A DNA stretch of 64,000 bases from Rikenellaceae bacterium (GCA_015060105.1 SUZD01000002.1:1-64000), one strand, 5' to 3'; shown: positions 40,878 through 52,112, numbered from the stretch's first letter. The notes: a model not told the origin generated them from the letters alone. Numbers and translations: made by a program.

Positions 40878-42233
40878 TCAAAGATTAACGATGCGAAAAG
40901 CGCTGGGGAGCAGCGTGTTTGCTCGATTACCTATACGTTTACTCCAACCCACAGGTGCACCCTCATAACATATCAAATTAAGGCCTTCGGAAAGTGGTGA
41001 CAAATCGTGTTCTTGACGACGCAAATAATTCAACACCTGTTCTTTAGCCAATTCAGCTATCGAACATTTATCGCGATTCAGCTCGTGATACAACGCAAGG
41101 GCATGGTCCGGACGCAATGTTTTGCCAAAAATCTGACCCATACAAACACCCGAATATATCATATTCAAGCCCTCTGCCAACGACTTAATCACAGGATATT
41201 GGCTTCGATAATAACCATACATCGAATCCTCACCAACCTGCATAAAGCGCACATATTCGGGTTGTTGCACCCACTCTTGCAACAATAGTATCTCGCGTTT
41301 ACCAAGCTCTGCAAAAGGCGTTTTACGAGCCTTCGGACTCTTCGTTTTAATTCGACCATCGCCCTTTCGCAATATAGCAGCAAAGAAGCCCTCGCCTTTG
41401 GCCAAATGGGGATAGAAATGGAAGCACTCCACGCCGCCTGCCGTAGTACGAACAATTCCCCAATCATCTGGTAATTCTACACCAATTGGCTCACAATCAA
41501 AATTCTGCGTAATCCACTCAACCACGCCTTCATCTTCGGTCTGATTAAAGGTACACGTTGAATAGATAAGTACGCCACCGGGCTTCAACGCTGACCAAGC
41601 ATCGGCAATTATTCTCTTTTGACGAGCAGCGCACATCTCTACATTCGACGCACTCCACTCCTTGCGAGAATCCGCATTTTTACGAAACATACCTTCACCC
41701 GAACAAGGTGCATCAATCGCCAATAGGTCAAACATATGTTCATAAGCGCCTATTTGACTTGGATCATTACAAGTCACGGCTACATTACCGAGACCCCAAC
41801 GTTTCACATTATCCGCGAGCACCATTGCACGATTACGGATAGGCTCATTCGCCAGCACCATACCGCCAACACCGACAAGGGTAGAGTAGAGTGTGGTTTT
41901 ACCTCCGGGGGCCGCGCACAAATCCAACACACGCACGTCCTCTCTATCTCCAAACGCCTGACGATACAACTCCTCGACAAACATCGAGCTTGCCTCCTGC
42001 ACATAGTACATACCACCATGCATCAGCGGGTCGAGGGTAAACACAGGTCGCTCATTCAGATAAAAACCATATCTATTCCAGGGCACCGAATCTCCTTCGG
42101 GTCTTTGCGCTACTTTGAACGGATTGAAACGAATAGAAGTCGTAGCCGGCTCATTCAAAGCCGCCAATAATCGGGCACACTCCTCTGCTCCGAGGGTCTG
42201 CTCCATACTATTCACAAACTCTTGCGGAAACAT
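40878..42233 (-). CDS. RsmF-like rRNA cytosine-C5 methyltransferase
   Basis: VLDLCAAPGGKTTLYSTLV, LAIDAPCSGEGMFRK; ATG at 42233 preferred over the track's TTG at 42245. Confidence 0.9.
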   Translation of the reverse strand: MFPQEFVNSMEQTLGAEECARLLAALNEPATTSIRFNPFKVAQRPEGDSVPWNRYGFYLNERPVFTLDPLMHGGMYYVQEASSMFVEELYRQAFGDREDVRVLDLCAAPGGKTTLYSTLVGVGGMVLANEPIRNRAMVLADNVKRWGLGNVAVTCNDPSQIGAYEHMFDLLAIDAPCSGEGMFRKNADSRKEWSASNVEMCAARQKRIIADAWSALKPGGVLIYSTCTFNQTEDEGVVEWITQNFDCEPIGVELPDDWGIVRTTAGGVECFHFYPHLAKGEGFFAAILRKGDGRIKTKSPKARKTPFAELGKREILLLQEWVQQPEYVRFMQVGEDSMYGYYRSQYPVIKSLAEGLNMIYSGVCMGQIFGKTLRPDHALALYHELNRDKCSIAELAKEQVLNYLRRQEHDLSPLSEGLNLICYEGAPVGWSKRIGNRANTLLPSAFRIVNL

Positions 42234-42234
42234 C

Positions 42235-42840
42235 TTACTCGGCAAGTTTCTGCTCTATTTGCGCAAAGATACGATTGGCATCATCGGGATTATTGACAAA
42301 ATCACAGTTATCAATATCGAGAACCAACACTTTACCATCGTAGATATTCTCAATCCAATCATTATATTTCTCGTTCAAACGAGCCAAGTAGTCCTCATCA
42401 ATAGACATCTCATAAGAGCGTCCGCGACGACGGATTTGGTTTTTCAATGTAGGCACACTCGCTTTGAGATATATCAACAAATCGGGTTTTTGAATCAAGC
42501 CCGTCGATAATCCAAATACCTTCATATAAGTTTCGAAATCGCGGGTATTCATCAATCCCATTTCATAAAGGTTTTTGGCAAAGATATATGCGTCCTCGTA
42601 AATCGTTCTATCTTGAATCAGTTTATCTCCCTCCTGCAACGCTTTGATAGATTGTTCAATGCGATTGCCAAGAAAGCAAATTTGAAGATGGAACGACCAG
42701 CGATTCATATCCTCATAGAAATCGCTGATGTAGGGGTTTTCGACATTCTCAAAGTGGGCTGTTGCGCCAAAGCGTTTAGCCAAAATCTCGGTCAGCGATG
42801 TTTTACCGCTACCGATGTTTCCTGCAATAGCTATATACAT
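42235..42840 (-). CDS. Deoxynucleoside (dG/dA) kinase
   Basis: MYIAIAGNIGSGKTSLTEIL; QDRTIYEDAYIFAKNL. Confidence 0.92.
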   Translation of the reverse strand: MYIAIAGNIGSGKTSLTEILAKRFGATAHFENVENPYISDFYEDMNRWSFHLQICFLGNRIEQSIKALQEGDKLIQDRTIYEDAYIFAKNLYEMGLMNTRDFETYMKVFGLSTGLIQKPDLLIYLKASVPTLKNQIRRRGRSYEMSIDEDYLARLNEKYNDWIENIYDGKVLVLDIDNCDFVNNPDDANRIFAQIEQKLAE

Positions 42841-42842
42841 AG

Positions 42843-44375
42843 TTAGTGGGTTGTGTGTTGGTTATATTTATTTGTTTCTATCATTTTCAAAATTGCATCG
42901 ACCACCATTCGGTCGTTTTTTAATCGTGGCACCTTATGTTGTCCTCCCAACTTTCCCGCCGAGGCCAACCAAGCTGCAAAACCGCCCTTCGGCACCGCAA
43001 CAACAATAGGACGTTTCAATGTAACATTTCCCTCTCGTTTTGCATCATAATCCGAGTTACATCTACGCAACTGCTCGTCCAAGGCCTCAACAAATCGCTC
43101 CATGCTCAACGGCTCTTGACGAAACTCTATGAGCCATTGATGAGCGCCTTGTGCGTTATCGGCACTCATATAGAGTGGGGCGGCGGTATATTCCTCAACC
43201 TCGGCACCCGTCACACGACAAGCATAATCAATTGCGCTATCGGCATCATCAACCATCAACTCCTCACCAAATGCGTTAATATAACTACGAACTCGTCCCG
43301 TTATACGCACTCTGTATGGAGCAATCGAGGTAAACTCCACCGTGTCGCCTATCATATATCGCCACAGTCCGTTACAATTACTTACAACTATGGCATAATT
43401 AACTCCACATTTAACTTCCGAAAGAGGAATTACACTCTCCGGCGAGTCAATCTTCGACATTGGCAGGAACTCATAAAAAGCTCCATAATCCAACATCAGC
43501 AACATATCGTCGGCGTCGCATCTATCCGCCATCGCAAAGAAACCTTCGGAGGCGTTATAGGTCTCCATATATCTCATTCGTGGCGAGGGTATCAATCTCT
43601 CAAACGCCTTGCGATATGGTGTAAAATTAACCCCTCCGTGAACAAATAGTTCCAAATTGGGCCACATCTCGGATATATTGCTCTTGCCACTATACTCCAA
43701 CAGTCGTCGCAACATCACCAAAACCCACGAAGGCACTCCTGCAATCGACGTTATATTCAACGTCGCGCACTCTCTGCACAGAGCCTCCATTTTGCCTTCA
43801 AAGTTCGACATCAGAGCCACTCTACGCGAAGGTCGCCTAAAAACCGACGCTACTCGTGGCGTTTGAGAGATTAGTATAGCACTCAAATCTCCGATGCAAA
43901 GGTTCTCCCTCTCCAACGCAAACGACCCACCCAACGTCAATGTGTGTCCACCAAAAATCTGCGACTGCGGAAATAGTCGCGAGGCCATTGCCGCTACATC
44001 TTTCATTCCCCGCATATGATTATAGTGCAAACCATCAATCGTTACGGGTATATATTTGCTACGCACATCTGTTGTTCCCGATGACTTTGCGAACCACTTT
44101 ACTCGCCCCGGCCACAAAACGCTCTCCGCTCCACGAAGCGAATGTTCTATATAGTATCGGTGCGTCTTATAGTCGCCCAAATCAACGCGCTTGCGAAACT
44201 CATCGTAATTGTTCACCAAACCGAAACTCCGTTCCCGACCAAATCGGGTATGTCGGCCCTTGGCAACCAAGAACGCAAGTTGTTCTTGTTGTACCGCTCG
44301 GGGATTAGCCTGATAGCGTTGTATAAGGTCAAGTCTATGTCGAGTCAATATGCGAACTATTTTTTGCACCAGCAT
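42843..44375 (-). CDS. GH3-family acyl-adenylate/amido synthetase
   Basis: FAKSSGTTDVRSKYIPVT, YNASEGFFAMAD, GLWRYMIGDTVEF. Confidence 0.9.
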   Translation of the reverse strand: MLVQKIVRILTRHRLDLIQRYQANPRAVQQEQLAFLVAKGRHTRFGRERSFGLVNNYDEFRKRVDLGDYKTHRYYIEHSLRGAESVLWPGRVKWFAKSSGTTDVRSKYIPVTIDGLHYNHMRGMKDVAAMASRLFPQSQIFGGHTLTLGGSFALERENLCIGDLSAILISQTPRVASVFRRPSRRVALMSNFEGKMEALCRECATLNITSIAGVPSWVLVMLRRLLEYSGKSNISEMWPNLELFVHGGVNFTPYRKAFERLIPSPRMRYMETYNASEGFFAMADRCDADDMLLMLDYGAFYEFLPMSKIDSPESVIPLSEVKCGVNYAIVVSNCNGLWRYMIGDTVEFTSIAPYRVRITGRVRSYINAFGEELMVDDADSAIDYACRVTGAEVEEYTAAPLYMSADNAQGAHQWLIEFRQEPLSMERFVEALDEQLRRCNSDYDAKREGNVTLKRPIVVAVPKGGFAAWLASAGKLGGQHKVPRLKNDRMVVDAILKMIETNKYNQHTTH

Positions 44376-44428
44376 TACATCATTGTTTTATCAGGTGCAC
44401 GTCGCATTATCAACTACATAACACCTCG

Positions 44429-45772
44429 TTAGTTAAAGTATTTACCCACCTGCGAGACCACATTCGGCTTGGCAAAGACCACAACTCGGTCGTATGCCTG
44501 AATTTGTGTTGAACCGACAGCTATCATAACATTGTCGCCTCTCACAATACCACCGATAGTGGCGTCCACAGGAAATCCCAATTCGCTCAGTGGGCACTTT
44601 GTCGCAGCCGAATTGGGCTTGACGATAAACTCCAACACCTCGGCATTACTACCCGTCAGACACTTAATCGCCTGCACATCGGTATTCATTGTAAATCGGA
44701 AGATATTACTTGCCGTAATCAACTTCTTGTTCACAACCGTATCAACTCCGATACTCTCTGCCAATGTTATGTAGTTAAGGTTCTCAACCTCGGCAATGAC
44801 CTTCTTCACGCCCAAACGTTTGGCCAACATTGCCGTCAGGATATTTGTCTCAGCACGACCCGTAACCGCCACAAATGCATCCATATTGTTAAGTCCCTCT
44901 TCGAGCATAGCCTCGGTATTTCGTCCATCCTCGTTTATAATGAGGGTTTTATCCAAAATCTCTGCCAAATGGTAGGCCTTCTCGGGATTATAATCAACGA
45001 GTTTAATGTTTATCTCGTTCTGCAACTCGGTTGCAATACGCACTCCGATACGACTACCACCCAGAATCATCATATTGTTAATCTCGACATCGGCTTTACC
45101 CGAGAAACGCAAAACTTCGTCGGTAGCACCTTGGGTAGTAATCACATAAATAGTATCGCCAACTTGGAAACGGTCATTACCGTGCGGGATTATGGTTTCG
45201 CCATCACGCGAAATAGCAATAGTACGGAATGTAAATATACCATCGCTGCCGGGTTTGAAATCCGACAAGGACATACCCACAATAGGAGAGGTAGGTTCCA
45301 ATTTAATGACCGCAAGCGATAGTTTTCCGCCCGAGAAATCAACAAATTCGGTCGAAGAGGTGTGTCCAAGCAGCGTAATAACCTCACGTGCTGCAACTCG
45401 CTCGGGATAGAAAAGGTAATCAATACCAAGATTGATAAACATCTCCTTATTATTGGGCTCCAAATACTCATTATTGTCAATACGGGCAATAACCTTTTTT
45501 GCGCCCAACTGTTTGGCCAGCATAGCCGATATGATATTTTGATTCTCCACTTGACTTACAGCCAAAAAGAGGTCTGCTTTACGCACAACGGCTTTTTTAA
45601 GTACCGCAATTGCAGTACTATCGCCCTCAATAGCGATTACATCGGCAATGCCTGTAATATTATCCAAAAGTTTTATGTCGCTGTCAATAACGGTAATGTC
45701 GTGCAAACCACCGCTCAACATCTTGGCCAAGTGACTACCAACTTCACCTGCGCCTGCGATAATAATCTTCAT
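44429..45772 (-). CDS. trkA: Trk system K+ transport protein TrkA
   Basis: MKIIIAGAGEVGSHLAKMLSGG; two RCK/TrkA-N domains. Confidence 0.93.
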   Translation of the reverse strand: MKIIIAGAGEVGSHLAKMLSGGLHDITVIDSDIKLLDNITGIADVIAIEGDSTAIAVLKKAVVRKADLFLAVSQVENQNIISAMLAKQLGAKKVIARIDNNEYLEPNNKEMFINLGIDYLFYPERVAAREVITLLGHTSSTEFVDFSGGKLSLAVIKLEPTSPIVGMSLSDFKPGSDGIFTFRTIAISRDGETIIPHGNDRFQVGDTIYVITTQGATDEVLRFSGKADVEINNMMILGGSRIGVRIATELQNEINIKLVDYNPEKAYHLAEILDKTLIINEDGRNTEAMLEEGLNNMDAFVAVTGRAETNILTAMLAKRLGVKKVIAEVENLNYITLAESIGVDTVVNKKLITASNIFRFTMNTDVQAIKCLTGSNAEVLEFIVKPNSAATKCPLSELGFPVDATIGGIVRGDNVMIAVGSTQIQAYDRVVVFAKPNVVSQVGKYFN

Positions 45773-45980
45773 ACCTACAAAAAGGTTACTTATATGTATA
45801 TTCTCAACAAAGTTATAAACTTTTAGAGCAAACAACAAACCCTTTCGGCTAAAACACCAAATTTATTTTACAAAACGGGGTTTCGTAGCGTTCCCGTCTT
45901 TCGAAAAAAACAACAAAAGGTTTGGAATAGCCAAAATAAAGTTTTACTTTTGTGCGCTCGTTTGAGTTATCAAGCGACTG

Positions 45981-46055
45981 CGGGGTGTAGCGCAGCCCGG
46001 TTAGCGCGCCAGCTTCGGGAGTTGGAAGTCCCGGGTTCGAATCCCGGTACCCCGA
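45981..46055 (+). tRNA. tRNA-Pro (anticodon CGG)
   Basis: CGGGGTG/TACCCCG acceptor, CCAGC-TTCGGGA-GTTGG anticodon arm, TTCGAAT T-loop. Confidence 0.95.
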
Positions 46056-46065
46056 CACAATTTCA

Positions 46066-46103
46066 ACAAAAGAGTGTGACTAAAATTAGCCACACTCTTT
46101 TGT
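46066..46103. terminator. Terminator after tRNA-Pro
   Basis: ACAAAAGAGTGTG-N12-CACACTCTTTTGT. Confidence 0.8.
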
Positions 46104-46137
46104 TATTATCGGGATTGGATAAGTCTGTCTGCCCTTT

Positions 46138-46686
46138 TTACTCGTCTTTGAGTTCAATCGTACCCTCTTCGACGCCACGATAAACACGGGCAAGTTCAGC
46201 AATGACGGGCGAGATAGTTTTGACAATTTCATCACTTAACTCGCTGTGTTCGCCTTTCATACGGTACAACATCGACGCATACAAAGCACGGAAACAGAGC
46301 TCAATATCGCCAACCTCTTGTCCCTCCATCTTTTGACGCAATTCGGGAAGCAGAGGAGCAATTTTTTCATACTCTCGACGATAGTCTGCGCCAACCGCAA
46401 GTTTACTGATACGATTTGCCAAATCCTGCATATCCGCAATCAAATGAAGAGTATGCTCCAAGTGTCCTTTCTCGGTCTTACCCTCACGGCGAAGCAGATT
46501 ACCCATCTCGACATACCAACTGCGGAAAAGCATACTTTTGGACTCCGAAAAGCCACGAGGAGCAACAAGTGCTGCATCAATCGAAGCCTCATCAAAGCGC
46601 AAAGCACGCAACAAATCCTCAATCTGCCACAGATAGAGGATATACTCGGCAATATTCTCCTTTCGTTTTGTTTGTGCTATATCCAT
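46138..46686 (-). CDS. DUF4924-family protein
   Basis: [29 protein letters not shown]. Confidence 0.75.
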   Translation of the reverse strand: MDIAQTKRKENIAEYILYLWQIEDLLRALRFDEASIDAALVAPRGFSESKSMLFRSWYVEMGNLLRREGKTEKGHLEHTLHLIADMQDLANRISKLAVGADYRREYEKIAPLLPELRQKMEGQEVGDIELCFRALYASMLYRMKGEHSELSDEIVKTISPVIAELARVYRGVEEGTIELKDE

Positions 46687-47666
46687 TAGATAGAGAGTAT
46701 TTTAATGGTATTAAGAAGTGAGCGATCAACAGTTTTATTTTTGCGTATGGCCTGAATAAGCGGAACAAGTTTGATAACATCGTTTTCGATACCGACCATC
46801 ACATTGCGTTGTCCCTCCATAAGTGCATATACGGCAGCCTCACCCATACGGCTTGCAAGGATACGGTCATTGGCAGTAGGGGAGCCGCCGCGTTGGATAT
46901 GTCCAAGGATTGTCACACGCGAATCAAACTGCGGGAACTCCTTTTTAACACGCTCGGCCATAGCCATTGCGCCTCCCGTCAAAGGACTCTCTGCAACAAG
47001 CACGATACTACTATTCTTGCTCTTACGGAAACCATTTGCGATAAGTTCGCCCAGCTGGTCGACCTCGGTTGCTATCTCGGGGATAATCGCCGCCTCCGAA
47101 CCTGTTGCAATAGCTCCATTCAAAGCAAGGAAGCCTGCGTTACGACCCATAACCTCGACAAAAAACAGTCGCTCGTGCGAAGAGGCCGTATCACGCAATT
47201 TATCAACACACTCCATAATGGTATTAAGTGCTGTATCATAGCCGATTGTAGTATCTGTGCCATATAGGTCGTTATCAATCGTTCCGGGCAAGCCAACAAT
47301 TGGGATATCATACTCTTCGGCAAAAATACGAGCTCCCGATAGTGAGCCATCACCACCAATCACAACAAGCGCATCAATTCCCGCTTTTTTCATATTCTCA
47401 TAGGCTACCGCGCGACCTTCGGGAGTTTTGAACTCTGTCGAACGAGCTGTTTTGAGAATTGTTCCGCCTTGCTGAATAATATTGCTGACGGTTTGAGTTT
47501 TCATATCGATAATCTCGCCCGTGATAAGTCCACGATAACCACGCATAATACCCTTAACCGTAAATCCGCTATAAATAGCAGTACGGGTAACGGCACGGAT
47601 AGCCGCATTCATTGCCGGTGCATCTCCACCCGAAGTGAGAATACCTATACATTTAATTCGAGCCAT
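46686..47666 (-). CDS. pfkA: 6-phosphofructokinase
   Basis: [39 protein letters not shown]. Confidence 0.95.
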   Translation of the reverse strand: MARIKCIGILTSGGDAPAMNAAIRAVTRTAIYSGFTVKGIMRGYRGLITGEIIDMKTQTVSNIIQQGGTILKTARSTEFKTPEGRAVAYENMKKAGIDALVVIGGDGSLSGARIFAEEYDIPIVGLPGTIDNDLYGTDTTIGYDTALNTIMECVDKLRDTASSHERLFFVEVMGRNAGFLALNGAIATGSEAAIIPEIATEVDQLGELIANGFRKSKNSSIVLVAESPLTGGAMAMAERVKKEFPQFDSRVTILGHIQRGGSPTANDRILASRMGEAAVYALMEGQRNVMVGIENDVIKLVPLIQAIRKNKTVDRSLLNTIKILSI

Positions 47667-47868
47667 AAATTTCGTTGTCTATTAAATCTGTTTTATGTCC
47701 TAAATCGTCCCGCCTTGGCGCGATATTTGTCCTTTTCGCAATCCCGAGGGCGAGTCAAGATAACTAAAATTTATCTTTGATATGTTTCGGACATATTATT
47801 CTTTGTTATATTTTCTGTTTGCTTTATCGGTTTAGTTATCGGTGCATACGCACCCTCGTCCTCGGCTC

Positions 47869-48831
47869 TTATTTCATCAATAGCCATACCATATATCCAA
47901 TATAGCAGGCCAAAAATAGAGCACCCTCCACGCGGTTGATATGATTACGGCCCAAGGTCCACGCTGCAACGAAAAGAGCAATAGGAGCCAAAAGTACCAT
48001 CATCAAATCAAGTTGTCCAATACCGCTCAATGTGAGAGGATGGATGGTTGCACTTGCTCCTATCACAAGGAAAATATTGGAGATATTACTACCCACAACA
48101 TTACCAAGCGCAATGCTATTACGACCTTTAAGCATAGCTACAACCGAGGTTGCCAACTCCGGCAGAGAGGTGCCGGCAGCAACAATGGTAATCGAGATAA
48201 CCCTCTCGCTGATATTCATTTTTTGGGCTATCACTACAATATTGTTAATAAAAATCTCGCCACCATAAATCAAACCTGCAAAACCACCAATTAGCATAAT
48301 CAATGCCAGCCAAATTGGAGTAGGCTTTTTATCTGTCGTTTCCTCCTCACTACCAATATCACTACGGCTCGAACGAAGCATAATATACATAAATGCAACA
48401 AACAAGCACAGCATAATGACACCATTGGAACGACTTACGGTATTAACCGTTGTACCATCTAACAAGTTGGTCGAACAAGCCGCCCACAACACAATCGAAG
48501 ATAGTAAACACAACGGCAAATCACGTTTAATATTATTTGGAGTCAAAGGTACAGGACGAATCAACGCCACAACACCGAGGATTACAAACACATTAAAAAT
48601 ATTGGAGCCAACGACATTTCCAACCGAAATATCATATTGACCACTCGCTGCCGAGATAACGCTGACAACAAATTCGGGCATCGAAGTTCCGATAGCAACA
48701 ATCGTCAGTCCGATTACCATTTCCGAAACATTAAGTTTTTTTGCAATAGCCACAGCACCATCGGTCAGATAGTTAGCACCAAGCAAAATAAGCGCAAGAC
48801 CGGCAACACACAAGACAATAGGTAAAAACAT
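47869..48831 (-). CDS. Calcium/sodium (K+-dependent) antiporter
   Basis: Duplicated motif AIGTSMPEFVVSVISA...NVVGSNIFN / AAGTSLPELATSVVAM...NVVGSNISN. Confidence 0.93.
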   Translation of the reverse strand: MFLPIVLCVAGLALILLGANYLTDGAVAIAKKLNVSEMVIGLTIVAIGTSMPEFVVSVISAASGQYDISVGNVVGSNIFNVFVILGVVALIRPVPLTPNNIKRDLPLCLLSSIVLWAACSTNLLDGTTVNTVSRSNGVIMLCLFVAFMYIMLRSSRSDIGSEEETTDKKPTPIWLALIMLIGGFAGLIYGGEIFINNIVVIAQKMNISERVISITIVAAGTSLPELATSVVAMLKGRNSIALGNVVGSNISNIFLVIGASATIHPLTLSGIGQLDLMMVLLAPIALFVAAWTLGRNHINRVEGALFLACYIGYMVWLLMK

Positions 48832-48932
48832 TTTATGTATGTAAATTTTATATGATAACTGTTTTTGAAGGCACAAATTTAAGGAAAAAATGGGAAACTT
48901 GTCAAAATATTGCTTAAAGATTATCCGAGAGA

Positions 48933-48963
48933 TTGCAGAACCAAATTGTTTTTAGTACTTTTG
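48933..48963 (+). promoter_or_regulatory. Promoter of purB (TTG-N20-TACTTTTG)
   Basis: Consensus match 21 nt upstream of ATG. Confidence 0.6.
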
Positions 48964-48984
48964 CGTGCATTAACGCTTTTTTCT

Positions 48985-50340
48985 ATGGAAATTTCACAAA
49001 TTACAGCTATTTCGCCCGTAGATGGACGCTATCGTGGCGCATCGGAACCTTTGGATAACTACTATTCGGAGTTCGCTCTTATTCGTTTCCGCATTTTTGT
49101 AGAGGTAGAATATTTCATCGCTTTGTGCAAATTACCTTTACCACAATTGGTATCGGCTGCCGACGAGAAAAACTACGAGGCACTGCGTGGACTGTATCGT
49201 AATTTTACCGTAGAGGACGCCTTACGCGTTAAGCAGATTGAAAGTGTCACCAATCACGATGTGAAGGCTGTCGAATACCTTATTAAAGAAAAACTCGACA
49301 CACTTGGTCTGCAAGATGTCAAAGAGTTCGTACACTTCGGCCTCACATCACAAGACATCAACAACACTGCCATTCCTTACTCCATCCGTTTGGCTTTGGA
49401 CGAGGTTTACTACCCCTCGATGGAAGAGTTGGTTTCGACCCTGCGTGGTTTGGCAGAGGAGTGGAGCGATATTTCGATGTTGGCACGCACACACGGCCAA
49501 CCCGCATCGCCAACCCGTTTGGGCAAGGAGATTATGGTCTTTGTTGAGCGTCTTGAAACTCAACTTGCATCGCTTCGCGCAGTTGCCGTACCCGCCAAAT
49601 TCGGTGGCGCAACAGGTAACTTCAACGCCCATAGTGTTGCTTATCCCGAAATTGATTGGGTTGCATTTGCTAACAAATTCGTAGGCGAGACTCTTGGACT
49701 GAAACGCTCGCAATATACCACTCAAATTGAGCATTATGACGGACTTGCAGCGATTTTTGATGCGGCAAAACGCGTAAACACTATCCTCATCGACCTTTGT
49801 CGCGACATTTGGACCTATGTGTCGATGGAGTACTTCAAACAACGCATCAAAGCGGGAGAGGTTGGCTCATCGGCTATGCCTCACAAGGTAAATCCTATTG
49901 ACTTCGAGAATGCCGAGGGTAACTTGGGTATCGCTAATGCCATTTTCGAGCACTTGGCTGCAAAGCTCCCCGTTTCGCGCCTGCAACGCGACCTTACCGA
50001 CTCAACCGTTTTGCGTAATGTGGGTGTTCCCTTTGCTCACACCGCCATCGCAATCCGCTCGATTAAAAAAGGCTTGGGCAAATTGTTGCTCAATGTCGAA
50101 GCCGTTGATCGTGACTTGGAGAACAACTGGGCTGTGGTTGCCGAGGGTATTCAAACAATCCTTCGCCGCGAGTGCTATCCCTCGCCGTATGAGGCACTTA
50201 AAGCATTGACTCGCACTAACTCGCACATCACAGAACAGACCATCAAAGAGTTTATCGAGACCCTCGATGTGAACGAGAATGTGAAGGCAGAATTGCGAGC
50301 ATTGTCACCCAAAAGTTACACAGGTATCAAAAATCTTTAA
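48985..50340 (+). CDS. purB: Adenylosuccinate lyase
   Basis: ISPVDGRYRG, ARTHGQPASPTRLGKE, VGSSAMPHKVNPIDFENAEGNL. Confidence 0.95.
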   Translation: MEISQITAISPVDGRYRGASEPLDNYYSEFALIRFRIFVEVEYFIALCKLPLPQLVSAADEKNYEALRGLYRNFTVEDALRVKQIESVTNHDVKAVEYLIKEKLDTLGLQDVKEFVHFGLTSQDINNTAIPYSIRLALDEVYYPSMEELVSTLRGLAEEWSDISMLARTHGQPASPTRLGKEIMVFVERLETQLASLRAVAVPAKFGGATGNFNAHSVAYPEIDWVAFANKFVGETLGLKRSQYTTQIEHYDGLAAIFDAAKRVNTILIDLCRDIWTYVSMEYFKQRIKAGEVGSSAMPHKVNPIDFENAEGNLGIANAIFEHLAAKLPVSRLQRDLTDSTVLRNVGVPFAHTAIAIRSIKKGLGKLLLNVEAVDRDLENNWAVVAEGIQTILRRECYPSPYEALKALTRTNSHITEQTIKEFIETLDVNENVKAELRALSPKSYTGIKNL

Positions 50341-50342
50341 TA

Positions 50343-50382
50343 AAAAGCATACGCAGGTATTGTGTCCTGCGTATGTTTTTTT
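50343..50382 (+). terminator. Terminator of purB
   Basis: CATACGCAGG-N8-CCTGCGTATG + T7. Confidence 0.85.
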
Positions 50383-50412
50383 ATCTTTGCAATAACAAAA
50401 AAGGTCAAACCG

Positions 50413-51009
50413 ATGATTATTACCTCGGCAGAGTTTCGTTGCAGTAGCCAGAAAGTGTCACAAGTCCCCAATGACGGACTGCGTGACTATGCCTTCATAG
50501 GCCGAAGCAATGTCGGTAAATCATCACTTATCAATAGACTGACGGGACGCAAACTCGCCAAAGTTTCGGGTACTCCGGGTAAGACTCGTTTGATTAACCA
50601 CTTTTTGATTAACAAATCGTGGTACTTGGTCGATCTTCCGGGATATGGTTATGCCCGAACTTCGAAGAGCCTCAAAGAGCAGTTTTCGCAAATCATTGTC
50701 GATTATGTCAAAGGTTGCGAGAAGATGTATTTTTTGTTCGTATTGGTTGATTCTCGCCTTGAACCGCAACGCATCGACTTGGAGTTTATGGAGATGTTGG
50801 GGGTCGAAGGCATACCTTTCGGCATTATATTTACAAAGGCCGACAAGATGGGAGTCAATAAGTTAGCATCGAACATTGCAGCTTACAAGCGTCGTCTGTT
50901 GGAGAATTGGGAAGAGTTACCTCCTATGTTTACAACCTCTTCGGAGAGTGGGGTAGGGTGCGACACCGTGCTCGACTTCATAGAACAATGTCAAAATCAA
51001 ACAAACTAA
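50413..51009 (+). CDS. engB: Ribosome biogenesis GTPase YsxC/EngB
   Basis: FIGRSNVGKSSLINRLTG, GTPGKTRLINHF, DLPGYGYA, FTKADK. Confidence 0.95.
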   Translation: MIITSAEFRCSSQKVSQVPNDGLRDYAFIGRSNVGKSSLINRLTGRKLAKVSGTPGKTRLINHFLINKSWYLVDLPGYGYARTSKSLKEQFSQIIVDYVKGCEKMYFLFVLVDSRLEPQRIDLEFMEMLGVEGIPFGIIFTKADKMGVNKLASNIAAYKRRLLENWEELPPMFTTSSESGVGCDTVLDFIEQCQNQTN

Positions 51010-51038
51010 AAAACATACAACTAAAAAACCTCTTGAAT

Positions 51039-51980
51039 ATGGGAACCCACAAATTGAAAATTTTTGCTTGTACCGGTTCAAAACCTTTGGCCGAGAAGAT
51101 TGCCAAAAGTTATGGTATTGAGCTTGGAAGCTCCGATATGCTTCATTTTAGCGACGGCGAGTTTCAACCTGCATTTACCGAGAGTATTCGCGGTTGCACC
51201 GTATTTATCGTTCAATCAACGTTCCCGCCAACCGACAACCTTATGGAGTTGTTGTTGATGATTGATGCAGCTCATCGCGCATCGGCTCACCGCGTCATCG
51301 CCGTATTGCCTTATTTTGGCTGGGCTCGTCAAGACCGCAAAGACCGTCCTCGTGTGTCGATTGGAGCCAAATTGGTTGCCAATATGTTGGTTGCTGCCGG
51401 TGCTGACCGCATTATGACGATGGACTTGCACGCCGACCAAATTCAAGGTTTCTTCGATATTCCCGTTGATCATCTGTACGCAAGCGGAATCTTCGTTCCT
51501 TATATTAACTCGCTGAAAATCGAGAACTTGTCGGTTGCTTCGCCTGATATGGGTGGTGCTAAACGCGCCAGCGCATACTCGAAATATTTGTGTGCTCCAA
51601 TGATTATCAGCCACAAACAACGCGAGAAAGCCAATGTCGTTGGTAAAATGACCGCTATTGGCGATGTCGAGGGCCGTAATGTTATCATTATTGACGATAT
51701 GATTGATACAGCTGGTACAATCACTATGGCTGCCGATATGTTGATGGATAAAGGTGCTGCAAGTGTTCGTGCCGTTGCAACTCACGCATTGTTGTCGGGT
51801 CCTGCATACGACCGTATTAACGCCAGCAAATTGGAGGAGGTTATCGTAACCGATACAATTCCTTTGAGCACAACAGCCGACACTCACAAATTTACCGTAT
51901 TGAGTGTTGCCGACATCTTTGCCGATGTTATGGAACGCGTGTATAACTATAAAGAGATTTCGAGCCGTTTCATCTTCTAA
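51039..51980 (+). CDS. prs: Ribose-phosphate pyrophosphokinase
   Basis: LPYFGWARQDRKDRPRVSIGAKLVANML, NVIIIDDMIDTAGTI. Confidence 0.96.
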   Translation: MGTHKLKIFACTGSKPLAEKIAKSYGIELGSSDMLHFSDGEFQPAFTESIRGCTVFIVQSTFPPTDNLMELLLMIDAAHRASAHRVIAVLPYFGWARQDRKDRPRVSIGAKLVANMLVAAGADRIMTMDLHADQIQGFFDIPVDHLYASGIFVPYINSLKIENLSVASPDMGGAKRASAYSKYLCAPMIISHKQREKANVVGKMTAIGDVEGRNVIIIDDMIDTAGTITMAADMLMDKGAASVRAVATHALLSGPAYDRINASKLEEVIVTDTIPLSTTADTHKFTVLSVADIFADVMERVYNYKEISSRFIF

Positions 51981-52002
51981 ACCTCGAATTACTTTGTAAT
52001 GC

Positions 52003-52038
52003 AAGAGCCCGCCATTTTTTGGTGGGCTCTTATTTTTT
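52003..52038 (+). terminator. Terminator of prs
   Basis: AAGAGCCCGCC-attttttt-GGTGGGCTCTTATTTTTT. Confidence 0.85.
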
Positions 52039-52112
52039 ACAGACCAACAAACAGCATCAACAAGTATATGAATAATATTTATATTATGTTAAATGGCATG
52101 TTGATAAAAAAA

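Noticed and set aside
51216-52004. 262-aa minus-strand ORF
   Set aside because: Shadow of prs; no domain signature.
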